Of a DNA stretch of 64,000 nucleotides, positions 10,327 to 20,508 are shown piece by piece; the first letter of the stretch is position 1; each line of letters begins with the position of its first letter. The notes under the pieces were generated by a model. It was given only the letters and a program-made list of their open reading frames with translations. It did not search any database and was not told the DNA's origin. Source of the DNA: Microbacterium luteolum (GTDB lineage: Bacteria > Actinomycetota > Actinomycetes > Actinomycetales > Microbacteriaceae); assembly GCF_039533965.1 (NCBI RefSeq), contig NZ_BAAAUN010000001.1, forward strand, positions 3,694,950 through 3,758,949. The letters run 5' to 3'. Both the position numbers and the translations under genes were made by a program.

Positions 10327-11607
10327 GTGGCCCTCATCGTGCAGAAGTACGGCGGCTCCTCTGTCGCCGACGCAGAGAGCATCAAGCGCGTCGCCAAGCG
10401 CATCGTCGACACGCGTCGTGCCGGGCACGACGTGGTCGTCGCCGTCAGCGCGATGGGCGACACGACGGATGAGCTGCTCGACCTCGCGAACGAGGTCGCT
10501 CCCATCCCGGCGCCGCGTGAACTGGACATGCTGCTCTCCAGCGGTGAGCGCATCTCGATGGCGCTGCTGGCGATGGCCATCCACTCGATGGGCTTCGAGG
10601 CGCGCTCCTTCACCGGCAGCCAGGCCGGCATGATCACCGACTCGCAGCACGGCGCGGCCCGCATCGTCGATGTGACGCCCGTGCGTCTGCGCGAGGCGCT
10701 CGACGAGGGCGCGATCGTCATCGTCGCGGGCTTCCAGGGCTTCAACCGCGACACCCGCGACATCACGACCCTCGGCCGCGGCGGTTCCGACACCACGGCG
10801 GTCGCCCTGGCCGCAGCGCTCGGGGCCGACGTCTGCGAGATCTACAGCGACGTCGACGGCATCTTCACCGCTGACCCGCGGGTGATCCCGAAGGCGCAGA
10901 AGCTCGACCACGTCTCGACCGAGGAGATGCTCGAGCTCGCCGCCAACGGCGCCAAGGTGCTCTACATCCGCGCCGTCGAATACGCACGCCGTCACGGCGT
11001 TCTCATCCACGCCCGGTCGACGTTCTCGTCCGCCGAGGGCACGTACGTTCTGGGCGAGGGTATGAAGAACCCGCGCGAAGCCGAGGGAGCAGTCATGGAA
11101 GAACCGATCGTCGCCGGTGTGGCCACCGATTTCAGCCATGCCAAGATCACCGTCGCCGGCGTGCCCGACGTGCCGGGCAAGGCGGCGGAGATCTTCAAGA
11201 TCGTCGCGAAGTCCGGGGCGAACGTCGACATGATCGTGCAGAACGTCTCCGCGACGGGCCGCACCGACATCTCGTTCACCGTGCCCAAGGCGGATGCCGC
11301 GGCAGCGCTCAAGGCCCTGGCCGCCGAGCAGAACGAGGTCGGGTTCCAGAACCTCGTGCACGACGACCAGATCGGCAAGCTCTCGGTCGTCGGCGCCGGC
11401 ATGCGCACGCACTCCGGCGTCTCCGCGACGCTGTTCGAGGCCCTCTCGGCCGGCGGCATCAACATCGAGATGATCTCGACCTCCGAGATCCGCATCTCGG
11501 TCGTGCTGCGCGGTGACGATCTCGCCGAGGCAGCGCGCACGGTGCACACGGCCTACGGCCTCGACGGCGACTCCGACGTCACCGTCCACGCCGGTACCGG
11601 TCGCTGA
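10327..11607 (+). CDS. lysC: aspartate kinase, alpha subunit
   Basis: Phosphorylates aspartate, the first step to lysine, threonine, methionine and diaminopimelate. GTG 10327 is chosen because GGGAG (10317-10321) is spaced five bases away and the protein then begins with the family's (M)[14 protein letters not shown]. The kinase domain spans about residues 1-245 and two ACT domains follow (about 265-340 and 345-420). ATG 11095 (codon 257) is an internal in-frame start for a beta subunit, described separately. Product is 426 residues. asd lies downstream after 133 bases with its own -10. Confidence 0.95.
   Translation: MALIVQKYGGSSVADAESIKRVAKRIVDTRRAGHDVVVAVSAMGDTTDELLDLANEVAPIPAPRELDMLLSSGERISMALLAMAIHSMGFEARSFTGSQAGMITDSQHGAARIVDVTPVRLREALDEGAIVIVAGFQGFNRDTRDITTLGRGGSDTTAVALAAALGADVCEIYSDVDGIFTADPRVIPKAQKLDHVSTEEMLELAANGAKVLYIRAVEYARRHGVLIHARSTFSSAEGTYVLGEGMKNPREAEGAVMEEPIVAGVATDFSHAKITVAGVPDVPGKAAEIFKIVAKSGANVDMIVQNVSATGRTDISFTVPKADAAAALKALAAEQNEVGFQNLVHDDQIGKLSVVGAGMRTHSGVSATLFEALSAGGINIEMISTSEIRISVVLRGDDLAEAARTVHTAYGLDGDSDVTVHAGTGR
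11095..11607 (+). CDS. lysC: probable aspartate kinase beta subunit from an internal lysC start
   Basis: An in-frame ATG at 11095 is preceded by GAGGGAG (11083-11089) at five bases and opens a 170-residue polypeptide beginning [12 protein letters not shown], which is exactly the regulatory ACT-domain half. Corynebacterium glutamicum makes its beta subunit from the equivalent position (MEEAVLTGVATD). The sequence shows the start and the ribosome-binding site; the alpha2beta2 architecture is inferred from that relative. ATG 11062 is a second, less well placed candidate. Confidence 0.65.
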   Translation: MEEPIVAGVATDFSHAKITVAGVPDVPGKAAEIFKIVAKSGANVDMIVQNVSATGRTDISFTVPKADAAAALKALAAEQNEVGFQNLVHDDQIGKLSVVGAGMRTHSGVSATLFEALSAGGINIEMISTSEIRISVVLRGDDLAEAARTVHTAYGLDGDSDVTVHAGTGR

Positions 11608-11629
11608 CCCACCGCCCTCGCGCTCGTGA

Positions 11630-12811
<1,182 letters not shown>

Positions 12812-12904
12812 CCGCATCACCGCGATACCGATCCGGTCTCGTCGGACCTCCCGCGAGGCCATGGACTGGCTCTCGCGTCCGCGCAGTCGAACTAGACTGA
12901 TCCG

Positions 12905-14377
12905 GTGACCGAAAACGTCGATGTCGTCCTGATCGGCGGTGGCATCATGAGCGCCACCCTGGGTACTCTGCTGCACGAACTGCAGCCGGAGTGGAAGATC
13001 GTCGCCTTCGAGCGACTCTCCGATGTGGCCCAGGAGAGTTCGAACCCCTGGAACAACGCCGGCACCGGTCACGCCGCCCTGTGCGAGCTGAACTACATGC
13101 CGCAGCAGGGTGATGCGCCTCTCGACCCGGCGAAGGCCGTCTCGATCAACGAGCAGTTCCAGCAGAGCCGCCAGTTCTGGTCGTCGCTGGTCGACAAGGG
13201 CGTGCTCGACGCGCCGTCGACGTTCATCAACGCGACCCCGCACATGACCTTCGTGCGCGGCGAGAAGGACGTCGCCTACCTCAAGGCCCGCTACGAGGTG
13301 CTCAAGGAGCAGCCGCTGTTCGCGGGCATCGAGTACAGCGAGGACTCGCGCGTCATCAACCAGTGGGCGCCGCTCCTCATGCAGCACCGCCGCAAGGGCG
13401 AGCCCTTCGCCGCCACGCGCGTTCCGGCGGGGACCGACGTCGACTTCGGCGCCCTCACCCATCAGCTGTTCGACCACCTCACCGCGTCCGGCGTCGAGCT
13501 GCGCACCAACCACGAAGTGCGCAGCCTGAAGAAGCAGAAGGACGGCGGCTGGCTGGTCAAGTACCGCACGACGGTCGGTCGCACCCCGAACGAGATCAAG
13601 GCGCGCTTCGTGTTCGTCGGCGCCGGCGGCTGGGCGCTCAAGCTGCTCCAGAACTCCGGCATCCCCGAGATCAGGGGCTACGGCGTCTTCCCCATCGGCG
13701 GCCAGTTCCTCAAGACCACGAACCCGAAGGTCGTCGCGCAGCACAAGGCGAAGGTGTACTCGCAGGCCTCGGTCGGCGCGCCGCCCATGTCGGTGCCGCA
13801 CCTCGACACCCGCGTGGTCGGCGGCGAGGCCTCGCTCATGTTCGGTCCGTTCGCGACCTTCAGCCCCAAGTTCCTGAAGAACGGGTCGATGCTCGACATC
13901 GTCTCGCAGGTGCGTGCGCACAACCTGATGCCGATGCTGCAGGTCGCGGTCAAGAACCCCGACCTCATCACATATCTCGTGGGCGAGCTGCTGAAGAACC
14001 ACGCGAAGAAGGTCGACAGCCTGCGCACCTTCATGCCCACCGCGAAGGACGAGGACTGGACGCTCATCGATGCCGGTCAGCGCGCGCAGGTCATGAAGAA
14101 GGACCCAAAGAAGGGCGGCATCCTCCAGTTCGGCACCGAGGTGGTCTCGTCGGCCGACGGATCGATCGCCGGCCTCCTTGGCGCCTCGCCCGGGGCGTCG
14201 ACCGCGGTCCCGATCATGCTCCAGCTGCTCAAGACCTGCTTCCCGGCGGAGTACGCGGGCTGGGAGCCCGAGCTGCGCGCGCTCATCCCGACGTTCGGCG
14301 AGATGCTGAACAAGGATGCCGCGCTCGCGGAGGAGTCCACTGCGGCGACGGCCGCGACCCTCGGCATCAACGCCTGA
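12905..14377 (+). CDS. mqo: malate:quinone oxidoreductase
   Basis: FAD-dependent, membrane-associated oxidation of malate to oxaloacetate with electron transfer to quinone; substitutes for or complements malate dehydrogenase in the TCA cycle. The 490-residue length is standard. The FAD-binding GGGIMSA motif is at residues 11-17 and the family's SSNPWNNAGTGHAALCELNY region at about 46-65. The GTG start lacks a ribosome-binding site; TAGACT (12893-12898) lies six bases upstream, so the mRNA is probably leaderless. Confidence 0.97.
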   Translation: MTENVDVVLIGGGIMSATLGTLLHELQPEWKIVAFERLSDVAQESSNPWNNAGTGHAALCELNYMPQQGDAPLDPAKAVSINEQFQQSRQFWSSLVDKGVLDAPSTFINATPHMTFVRGEKDVAYLKARYEVLKEQPLFAGIEYSEDSRVINQWAPLLMQHRRKGEPFAATRVPAGTDVDFGALTHQLFDHLTASGVELRTNHEVRSLKKQKDGGWLVKYRTTVGRTPNEIKARFVFVGAGGWALKLLQNSGIPEIRGYGVFPIGGQFLKTTNPKVVAQHKAKVYSQASVGAPPMSVPHLDTRVVGGEASLMFGPFATFSPKFLKNGSMLDIVSQVRAHNLMPMLQVAVKNPDLITYLVGELLKNHAKKVDSLRTFMPTAKDEDWTLIDAGQRAQVMKKDPKKGGILQFGTEVVSSADGSIAGLLGASPGASTAVPIMLQLLKTCFPAEYAGWEPELRALIPTFGEMLNKDAALAEESTAATAATLGINA

Positions 14378-14386
14378 GCCGGCACC

Positions 14387-15040
14387 GTGGCGAAGCTCTA
14401 CTTCCGCTACGGCGCGATGAACTCGGGCAAGTCGACCTCGCTGCTGCAGGCCGCGTACAACTACGAGGAGCGCGGGCAGCATGTGCTGCTCGCCAAGCCC
14501 GCGATCGACACCAAGGGGGCGTCCGAGATCGCCAGCCGGCTCGGTGTCACGCGCGAGGTGGACTTCCTGATCGGCCCCGGTGACAACGCGCGGACCCTGT
14601 TCGCCGAGCATCGGGAGCGCATCCGACGTTCGGCCGAGGAGGAGCTGATCCCGAGCGGACCGGTCGATGTGGCCTGCCTCCTCATCGACGAGGCGCAATT
14701 CCTCACGCCGGAGCAGGTCGATGACCTGTTCCGGATCGCGATCGAGGAACGCATCCCGGTGATGGCCTACGGAATCCGCAACGACTTCCTGACCCACGCG
14801 TTCCCCGGCTCCGCGCGGCTGCTCGCGATCGCGCACTCGCTCGAGGAGCTCAAGACGATCTGCCGCTGCGGGCGGAAGGCCGTGTTCAACGGCCGCGTGA
14901 TCGGAGGACGCTTCGTCTTCGACGGCGACCAGGTCGCGATCGACGAGGGGGCCGACGGCTCCGCCGCGCCGGAGCTCACGACCTACGAGTCGCTGTGCGG
15001 CACGTGCTACCTCGAGGAATCCGGCGGACGCCTGGGCTGA
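14387..15040 (+). CDS. tdk: thymidine kinase
   Basis: ATP-dependent salvage of thymidine to dTMP. This is the zinc-containing type II enzyme: P-loop GAMNSGKST (9-17), DEAQF with the catalytic Glu/Gln (about 100) and paired Cys motifs CRCG (about 158) and CGTC (about 204). The GTG at 14387 starts nine bases after the mqo stop and no strong promoter is visible between them, so read-through from mqo is likely although the functions are unrelated. 217 residues. Confidence 0.95.
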   Translation: MAKLYFRYGAMNSGKSTSLLQAAYNYEERGQHVLLAKPAIDTKGASEIASRLGVTREVDFLIGPGDNARTLFAEHRERIRRSAEEELIPSGPVDVACLLIDEAQFLTPEQVDDLFRIAIEERIPVMAYGIRNDFLTHAFPGSARLLAIAHSLEELKTICRCGRKAVFNGRVIGGRFVFDGDQVAIDEGADGSAAPELTTYESLCGTCYLEESGGRLG

Positions 15041-15070
15041 CGCTCGCCCGGTCCGCCGTCTTCGCGGTCG

Positions 15071-15145
15071 CAATTCAGCAAGATCTCTCCCTCCGGCGGC
15101 GGAACGGCACCCGGGGGCGACAATCGGCGCGCTCTTGCTGAATTG
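15071..15145. repeat. intergenic inverted repeat with 13-bp arms
   Basis: CAATTCAGCAAGA (15071-15083) recurs as its exact reverse complement at 15133-15145, separated by 49 GC-rich bases. The arms are AT-richer than the surroundings. It lies between tdk and the lactate regulator. It resembles in plan, not in sequence, the palindromic elements at 44.0 and 45.1 kb; it could also act as a bidirectional terminator, although no T-tract follows either arm. Confidence 0.6.
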
Positions 15146-15175
15146 TGCACGGGGTCGGCACGGCAACCGTCGGCG

Positions 15176-15215
15176 TTTGCGTGGTCTGACCACACGCGCT
15201 ACTGTGGTCAGACCA
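15176..15215 (+). promoter_or_regulatory. autoregulated promoter with two FadR/LldR-type operators
   Basis: TGGTCTGACCA (15182-15192) and TGGTCAGACCA (15205-15215) are near-identical 11-bp palindromes with centres 23 bp apart, matching the TGGTNNNACCA form bound by FadR-subfamily GntR regulators. Between them lies TACTGT (15200-15205), a good -10, with TTTGCG (15176-15181) as a possible -35 at 18 bp. Repressor bound to both sites would block the promoter of the regulator and, by read-through, the lactate dehydrogenase. Confidence 0.75.
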
Positions 15216-15249
15216 CACGCGAGAACCGCGCACGAGCAGAGGAGCACGG

Positions 15250-15951
15250 ATGCCGGAGCAGCCCGCCCGCGCCTGGCGCCTCGTGCTCGAGCACATCGAG
15301 CGCGACCTGCTCGACGGCCGGCTCGGTCCCGGGGACCGGCTGGCCTCGGAACGGGACCTGGCGAGCGAACTCGGTGTCGGCCGCTCCAGTGTGCGGGAGG
15401 CGTTCCGCGTCCTCGAGGTGATGGGCCTGATCCGCACCGCCACAGGCTCTGGTCCGCAGTCCGGCGCGATCGTGATCGCCACGCCCACCGGCGGCATGTC
15501 GGCCCTCCTGCGACTCCAGGTCGCCGCCCAGGGGTTCCCGCTCGCCGATGTGGTGCAGACGCGTCTGGTGCTCGAAGACGCCGTCGTCGGCGCGATGGCG
15601 GCATCCGCTGAGCGGGACACCGTGCGCGCCCACGAACTCCTGGGGGCGATGGACGCGGCGGATCTGACGCCGGCGGAGTTCCTGGCTCTCGACGCGCAGC
15701 TGCACCTCTCCCTCGCCGAAGGCAGCGGCAACACCGTCATCGCGGCGATGATGGCGGGTCTGCGCTCGTCGATCGAGTCCTACGTGCAAGGCGGCGTCGA
15801 GGCGATCCCCGACTGGCACGCGATGGCCGATCGTCTGCGGGCGGAGCACCACGCGCTCGTCGCCGCGATCGACGTCGGCGATGCCGAGGCAGCCCGCTCC
15901 CTCGTGCGCGCGCACATCACCGGCTACTACACGCAGATCCTGACCCCCTGA
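15250..15951 (+). CDS. GntR/FadR-family transcriptional regulator, probably lactate-responsive
   Basis: 233 residues with an N-terminal winged helix (about 10-75; ASERDLASELGVGRSSVREA is the recognition region) and a C-terminal all-helical FCD ligand domain (about 90-225), whose metal/ligand residues include Asp and His in ALDAQLHLSLAE and the His near HALVAA. It is followed after 33 bases by an alpha-hydroxy-acid dehydrogenase and preceded by two palindromic operators in its own promoter, so an LldR-like role (repressing lactate oxidation until lactate is bound) is the best inference. Confidence 0.85.
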   Translation: MPEQPARAWRLVLEHIERDLLDGRLGPGDRLASERDLASELGVGRSSVREAFRVLEVMGLIRTATGSGPQSGAIVIATPTGGMSALLRLQVAAQGFPLADVVQTRLVLEDAVVGAMAASAERDTVRAHELLGAMDAADLTPAEFLALDAQLHLSLAEGSGNTVIAAMMAGLRSSIESYVQGGVEAIPDWHAMADRLRAEHHALVAAIDVGDAEAARSLVRAHITGYYTQILTP

Positions 15952-15984
15952 TCCTCACCCCCGATCCTGACCGAGAGGCACACC

Positions 15985-17244
15985 ATGGTCCAGCGCCAGC
16001 TTCCCAACCCCGCCGAGCTGCTCGAGCTCATGAAGTTCAAGAAGCCCGAGCTCGACGGGCGCAAGCGTCGCCTCGACGCTGCCCTCACGATCGACGACCT
16101 GCGCTCGATCGCCAAGCGCCGCACGCCGAAGGCGGCCTTCGACTACACCGACGGCGCCGCCGAGGGCGAGCTCTCGCTCACCCGGGCGCGCCAGGCGTTC
16201 CAGGACGTCGAGTTCCACCCCGGCATCCTCCGCCCCGCGCCGACCGTCGACACCAGCGTCGACATCCTCGGCGGGCCATCCGCTCTGCCGTTCGGCATCG
16301 CGCCCACCGGCTTCACGCGCCTCATGCAGACGGAGGGCGAGGTCGCCGGCGCCGGGGCAGCGGCTGCCGCCGGCATCCCGTTCACCCTCTCGACGCTCGG
16401 CACGACGTCGATCGAGGGCGTGAAGGCTGCCAACCCTCAGGGACGGAACTGGTTCCAGCTGTATGTGATGCGCGACCGTGAGATCTCCTACGAGCTCACC
16501 CGCCGCGCCGCCGCCGCCGGCTTCGACACGCTGCAGTTCACGGTCGACACCCCGGTCGCCGGGGCCAGGCTGCGCGACAAGCGCAACGGCTTCAGCATCC
16601 CGCCTCAGCTGACGCTGGGTACGATCATCAACGCGATCCCGCGGCCGTGGTGGTGGTTCGACTTCCTCACCACCCCGAAGCTCGAGTTCGCCTCGCTGAG
16701 CACCACCGGCGGGACGGTCGGCGAACTGCTCGACGCCGCGATGGACCCGACGATCAGCTACGACGACCTCGCCGTGATCCGCGACATCTGGCCGGGGAAG
16801 CTCGTCATCAAGGGCGTGCAGAACGTCGAGGACTCGGTGCGGCTCCGCGACGCCGGCGTCGACGGCATCGTGCTCTCGAACCACGGCGGGCGCCAGCTCG
16901 ACCGCGCCCCGATCCCGTTCCACCTGCTCCCCGAGGTCCGCAAGGCCGTCGGCGACGACTTCACCGTGATGGTCGACACCGGCATCATGAACGGCGCCGA
17001 CATCGTGGCCGCGGTGGCGCTGGGAGCGGACTTCACGCTCATCGGGCGCGCCTACCTCTACGGCCTGATGGCGGGAGGGCGCCAGGGCGTCGATCGCACG
17101 ATCGCGATCCTCCGCGGCGAGATCGAGCGCACGATGCGGCTGCTCGGCGTCTCGTCGCTCGCGGAGCTCGAACCCGGCCACGTCACGCAGCTCACTCGGC
17201 TCGTGCCGGTGTCGCGCGCGGCGACGGAGGCCGTCGTCCGCTGA
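15985..17244 (+). CDS. lldD: FMN-dependent L-lactate dehydrogenase (alpha-hydroxy-acid oxidase family)
   Basis: Predicted oxidation of L-lactate to pyruvate with electrons passed to quinone. The 419-residue TIM-barrel has the family substrate-binding motif around [13 protein letters not shown] [10 protein letters not shown] (about 52-61), the catalytic His300 in SNHGGRQLD and the FMN phosphate-binding [14 protein letters not shown] segment near residues 349-362. GAGAGG (15972-15977) precedes the ATG. Same operon as the FadR-type regulator. Another hydroxy acid such as glycolate or mandelate cannot be excluded, but the regulator pairing favours lactate. Confidence 0.87.
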   Translation: MVQRQLPNPAELLELMKFKKPELDGRKRRLDAALTIDDLRSIAKRRTPKAAFDYTDGAAEGELSLTRARQAFQDVEFHPGILRPAPTVDTSVDILGGPSALPFGIAPTGFTRLMQTEGEVAGAGAAAAAGIPFTLSTLGTTSIEGVKAANPQGRNWFQLYVMRDREISYELTRRAAAAGFDTLQFTVDTPVAGARLRDKRNGFSIPPQLTLGTIINAIPRPWWWFDFLTTPKLEFASLSTTGGTVGELLDAAMDPTISYDDLAVIRDIWPGKLVIKGVQNVEDSVRLRDAGVDGIVLSNHGGRQLDRAPIPFHLLPEVRKAVGDDFTVMVDTGIMNGADIVAAVALGADFTLIGRAYLYGLMAGGRQGVDRTIAILRGEIERTMRLLGVSSLAELEPGHVTQLTRLVPVSRAATEAVVR

Positions 17245-17256
17245 GCGGAGGAGCGG

Positions 17257-18099
17257 TCAGGCCTGCGTCACTGCGGCCCGCGCGCGCGGCGGCCAGGGGA
17301 CGAGCATCGACGTGGTGCGCCGGTATTCCGCATAGGCGGGGTACTTGCTCGCCGTGATCGACTCGGTGAAGATCGTCGAGCCGATGAAGAGGACGGTCAG
17401 CAGCGCGGGCCCGACGATCGTCGGGTTCAGCGCTCCGCCGAGGATGCCGGCGCCCCCGGCCATCGCGGCGGTCGCGCCGACGGCGTAGAACGCCCACCAC
17501 TGCGCCTGCTCGAAGAAGAAGTTGGGGTGGCGGCTGTAACGGAAGAGCCCGCCGGTCGCGAAGCCGGGGGCGAGCGCGCCTCCCGCATCCTTCTTGCGCT
17601 GATGGAACCGCCACTGCTGCTGATCGGCCACCGTCTCACCCACGAGGAAGCCGACGAAGGCGATCACGAAGACCGCATCCCATCCGGTGAGTGCCGAGGG
17701 ATTCTGCGCAGCGATGGAGGCGGGCAGTGTGATGAGCACCAGCAGGGTCATCTGGTAGCCGATGATGAACAGCGCATTGAACACCTGGAACTGCCAGGGC
17801 CTCATCCGCCGGCGCAGGATCGCCCACCGGTAGTCCTCCATGCCGGAGTAGCCGCCCTTGCGAGCGAAGTTGAACGTCAGGCGTGCTCCCCACGCGGTGG
17901 CGAGGACGCCCATCAGCACCACGCGCACCGACCCGTCACCCGCGGCGAAGGCGCCGGCGACGAAGATCCACACGTAGACGACCGGCACGATCGACCAGGC
18001 GCGATCCACCCACGAGGTGTCCCGGGTGATCAGTGAGAGCAGCCAACAGGCGAGGCTGGCGATCGCGGCCACGATGATGACGATCAGCAGGGCATCCAT
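17257..18099 (-). CDS. DUF1295 / steroid 5-alpha-reductase-like membrane protein
   Basis: A 280-residue integral membrane protein with about seven hydrophobic helices (first at residues 4-24) and the family's conserved FRYSRHPNFFFEQ (about 193-205) and late Glu/Arg-containing KYPAYAEYRR motifs that in relatives bind NADPH. The substrate is unknown. Its ATG is preceded by TAGCAT (18106-18111 on the complement) at exactly six bases, indicating leaderless transcription. It converges on lldD with a 12-base gap and no visible terminator. Confidence 0.8.
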   Translation of the reverse strand: MDALLIVIIVAAIASLACWLLSLITRDTSWVDRAWSIVPVVYVWIFVAGAFAAGDGSVRVVLMGVLATAWGARLTFNFARKGGYSGMEDYRWAILRRRMRPWQFQVFNALFIIGYQMTLLVLITLPASIAAQNPSALTGWDAVFVIAFVGFLVGETVADQQQWRFHQRKKDAGGALAPGFATGGLFRYSRHPNFFFEQAQWWAFYAVGATAAMAGGAGILGGALNPTIVGPALLTVLFIGSTIFTESITASKYPAYAEYRRTTSMLVPWPPRARAAVTQA

Positions 18100-18137
18100 G
18101 ACGCCATGCTAGAGCGCTGTCGCGGCTCCGCGGCGAT

Positions 18138-18893
18138 TCAGAGCGTCGGGAGCAGCGCGTCGAGCCTGTCGGCGGTGTCCTCCCAGCCGTCGACCGCGAC
18201 GGAGGGCACACCGATCGCGAGCACCGGGTAGTCGTTCCCGCCTTCGTCGAGACGGTCGCCGTAGAAGAGCATGGCGGAGAGGGGGATGCCGGTGTGCTCG
18301 GCGAGCCGCTGCATCCCGAACGCCTTGTCGATGCCGGCCTGCGTGATGTCGATCGAGGTCGACCCGCCGGAGCGCACCTCGAGTCCGGGAAGCCGTGCGC
18401 TGACGGCGTCGCGCAGGAGCGAGCGCTTGGCGCCCGTCGGGTCCCACGCGTGCTTCGCCTCGCGCGGCGCGCGCTGGCCGAGGGCCGAGAAGGTGATCTG
18501 CGATCCGCGGTCCTCGAGGATCTCGCCCCAGGGCTCGGGCTCCCACAGGCCCAGGCGCTCGGCCTCCTCGCGGAGCGCGGTCAGCGCGGCGGTCTTCTCC
18601 GCGTTGCTGAGATCGTGCGCATACACCGGCGTGAAGTCCGAGCCGTCGTGCCGCAGGTAGCGCGTGCCGCACGTCGGCAGCAGGTGCAGGCGGGCGAGGT
18701 CGGCGGCATCCGCATCGCCCAGCCGGGCGATCACCTGCGTGCGGAACTGCGCCTCGTTGCCGCCGGAGATGATCGCGACGTCGACCGAGCGCAGCAGCGC
18801 CTGCAGGAGGTCGGCGATGCGCTGGTCGATCAGGCCCTTGGAGGGGGCGAGCGTGTCGTCGAGGTCGAAGGCGACGAGTGCGGGAGCGGTCAT
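18138..18893 (-). CDS. HAD-IIB phosphatase, phosphomannomutase-like
   Basis: 251 residues with the HAD nucleophile motif FDLDDTLAPS (residues 9-18), a type IIB cap and the C-terminal motif FYGDRLDEGGNDYP (about 207-220). This arrangement resembles eukaryote-type phosphomannomutases and sucrose/trehalose-phosphate phosphatase relatives; the exact phosphosugar is not predictable. ATG 18893 is used because the stop of the upstream VanZ gene overlaps it (ATGA); the frame continues upstream only as an antisense-like low-complexity stretch. Confidence 0.82.
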   Translation of the reverse strand: MTAPALVAFDLDDTLAPSKGLIDQRIADLLQALLRSVDVAIISGGNEAQFRTQVIARLGDADAADLARLHLLPTCGTRYLRHDGSDFTPVYAHDLSNAEKTAALTALREEAERLGLWEPEPWGEILEDRGSQITFSALGQRAPREAKHAWDPTGAKRSLLRDAVSARLPGLEVRSGGSTSIDITQAGIDKAFGMQRLAEHTGIPLSAMLFYGDRLDEGGNDYPVLAIGVPSVAVDGWEDTADRLDALLPTL

Positions 18894-19366
18894 GATGCCT
18901 CCAGCGTAGGAGATGGCTGCGGAGCTCGGCGCACGGCGAAGGCGAGCGTGCAGAGCACGGCGAAGGCCACTCCCGCCGTGGCGCCTGATGAATTGGCGAT
19001 CACGTCGGTCACCGTCGCGGCGCGGTGGGGCAGGGCGACGCGCTGCGCGGCCTCGATGGAGAGGGACACCAGCGGCCCGACCAGCAGCGACAGCAGCCAC
19101 ACGCGCCGGGGGAGAAGGAGGAAGGCGAGCACCCCGACGGGGAGGAACACCAGGATGTTGGCGAGGACCTCGAGACGGGTGAAGTCGAGTGCGGTCCAGC
19201 CGAGCCGGTGGACCACGGAGAGCACGAGGTCCAGCAGGTTCGGCATCGAGTCCTCGACGCGCGACGGCGTCAACGTCAGTACGGCGAGGCCGGCGAGGAA
19301 GGGGATGCCGAGGACGAGCGCCCAGGCGCGGGTGTAACGGCGCGGCGGCGGGAGCAGAGAGCCCAT
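18890..19366 (-). CDS. VanZ-family membrane protein
   Basis: 158 residues with four hydrophobic helices (about 13-31, 65-83, 89-104, 127-146) and the VanZ-type SIEAAQRVALPHRAATVTDV segment, where Glu, Gln and Asp lie in the membrane-proximal loop. Named after a teicoplanin-resistance protein but no resistance cluster is present here. AAGGGA precedes the start. Translationally coupled to the HAD phosphatase. Confidence 0.8.
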   Translation of the reverse strand: MGSLLPPPRRYTRAWALVLGIPFLAGLAVLTLTPSRVEDSMPNLLDLVLSVVHRLGWTALDFTRLEVLANILVFLPVGVLAFLLLPRRVWLLSLLVGPLVSLSIEAAQRVALPHRAATVTDVIANSSGATAGVAFAVLCTLAFAVRRAPQPSPTLEAS

Positions 19367-19397
19367 GAGTCCCTTCCGTGCGCGTTCTCCGTACAGA

Positions 19398-19424
19398 GAA
19401 GGCCGCCCCTGAGGGGCGGCCTTC
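19398..19424 (-). terminator. hairpin terminator of tRNA-Pro
   Basis: A 12-bp GC stem (AAGGCCGCCCC paired with GGGGCGGCCTT plus one more pair) with a three-base loop lies 10 bases past the tRNA 3' end on the minus strand and is followed there by TCTGT. It also insulates the VanZ operon from tRNA transcription. Confidence 0.8.
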
Positions 19425-19432
19425 CGGTGTCA

Positions 19433-19510
<78 letters not shown>

Positions 19511-19566
19511 TTTGCAACCCTCCGAGTCTACAGGGAAATGTCCCGTGCGCCGAATCGTGCGCGCGA

Positions 19567-20508
19567 TCAGGCCCGAGGGGTCAGAGTGAGCAGCGTCGCC
19601 TCCGGACGGCAGGCGAAACGGACCGGCGCGTAGATGGAGTGACCGCACCCGGCGCTGACGTTCAGGGGCACGGAGCGGGCACCGTGCGACCAGGTGCTGA
19701 GTCCCTTGGCCTGCTTCAGCGGGATGTCGCAGTTCGCCACCAGGGCCCCGTAGCCGGGGAGGCAGACCTGACCGCCGTGCGTGTGACCGCCGAAGATCGC
19801 GTCAGCGCCGAGGCTCGTGAATCCGTTGAGGATGCGCTGGTAGGGGGCATGCGTGACGCCGAGCTTCGTGATGCCGGCATCCGGTGCTCCGAGGTCGCTG
19901 ATCGCGGCGGGGAGCAGATCGAGCCGATCCCAGTCGCGGTGCGCGTCGTTCACGCCGAAGAAGTCGACCGTGTTGCCGGCGACGGTCAGCCGCGCGGCCG
20001 CGTTGTCGAGATCGGTCCAGCCGAGCTCCTCGGTGAAGTACCGGTCCATCGCCTCGGTGTCGAGGGTCTCGGGCTCCTGCTGCTTCTTCGACGGGCCGAG
20101 GAAGTAGCGCAGCGGGTTGCGTGGAGACGGCCCGACGACATCGTTCGAGCCGTGCACGAACACACCGGGGATGCCGGCGAACGGATCGAACGAACGGCGG
20201 ATGCCTTCGAGCCCGTCGCGATGACCCAGATTGTCGCCGGTGTTGACAACGAGGTCGGGCTTCAGCTGCGCGAGGGATGCCAGCCAGTCCTGCTTGCGAT
20301 GCTGCCAGGGGGCCATGTGCGCGTCCGAGATGTGCAGGACGCGGATCGGCGCCGAGCCGGGTGCGAGGGCCGGGGCCGTCTCCTCGCGAAGCGTGAAGAG
20401 GTAGCGCTCGATGCCGATGCCCCACACCGCCGCCGCGACACCCGCGGCCCCCACCGCGCCGAGCGCGATGAGGGCCGGGTGTGCGGAGCGGCCGGAGGCT
20501 ACTGGCAC
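19567..20508 (-). CDS. metallophosphoesterase, membrane-anchored
   Basis: 313 residues with one N-terminal hydrophobic helix (about 12-30) and a calcineurin-like domain showing the metal ligands in order: DAHM (about 54-57), GDNLGH (about 80), GSND (about 114) and GGHTHGGQ (about 248-255). GTG 20508 is chosen; it overlaps the end of the penicillin-binding-protein gene by ten bases. The frame continues hundreds of bases upstream, but that part is antisense to the PBP and is spurious. The PBP-metallophosphoesterase pair is conserved (ponA2-Rv3683 in Mycobacterium), suggesting a cell-envelope lipid-pyrophosphate substrate; that is inference. Confidence 0.88.
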   Translation of the reverse strand: MPVASGRSAHPALIALGAVGAAGVAAAVWGIGIERYLFTLREETAPALAPGSAPIRVLHISDAHMAPWQHRKQDWLASLAQLKPDLVVNTGDNLGHRDGLEGIRRSFDPFAGIPGVFVHGSNDVVGPSPRNPLRYFLGPSKKQQEPETLDTEAMDRYFTEELGWTDLDNAAARLTVAGNTVDFFGVNDAHRDWDRLDLLPAAISDLGAPDAGITKLGVTHAPYQRILNGFTSLGADAIFGGHTHGGQVCLPGYGALVANCDIPLKQAKGLSTWSHGARSVPLNVSAGCGHSIYAPVRFACRPEATLLTLTPRA

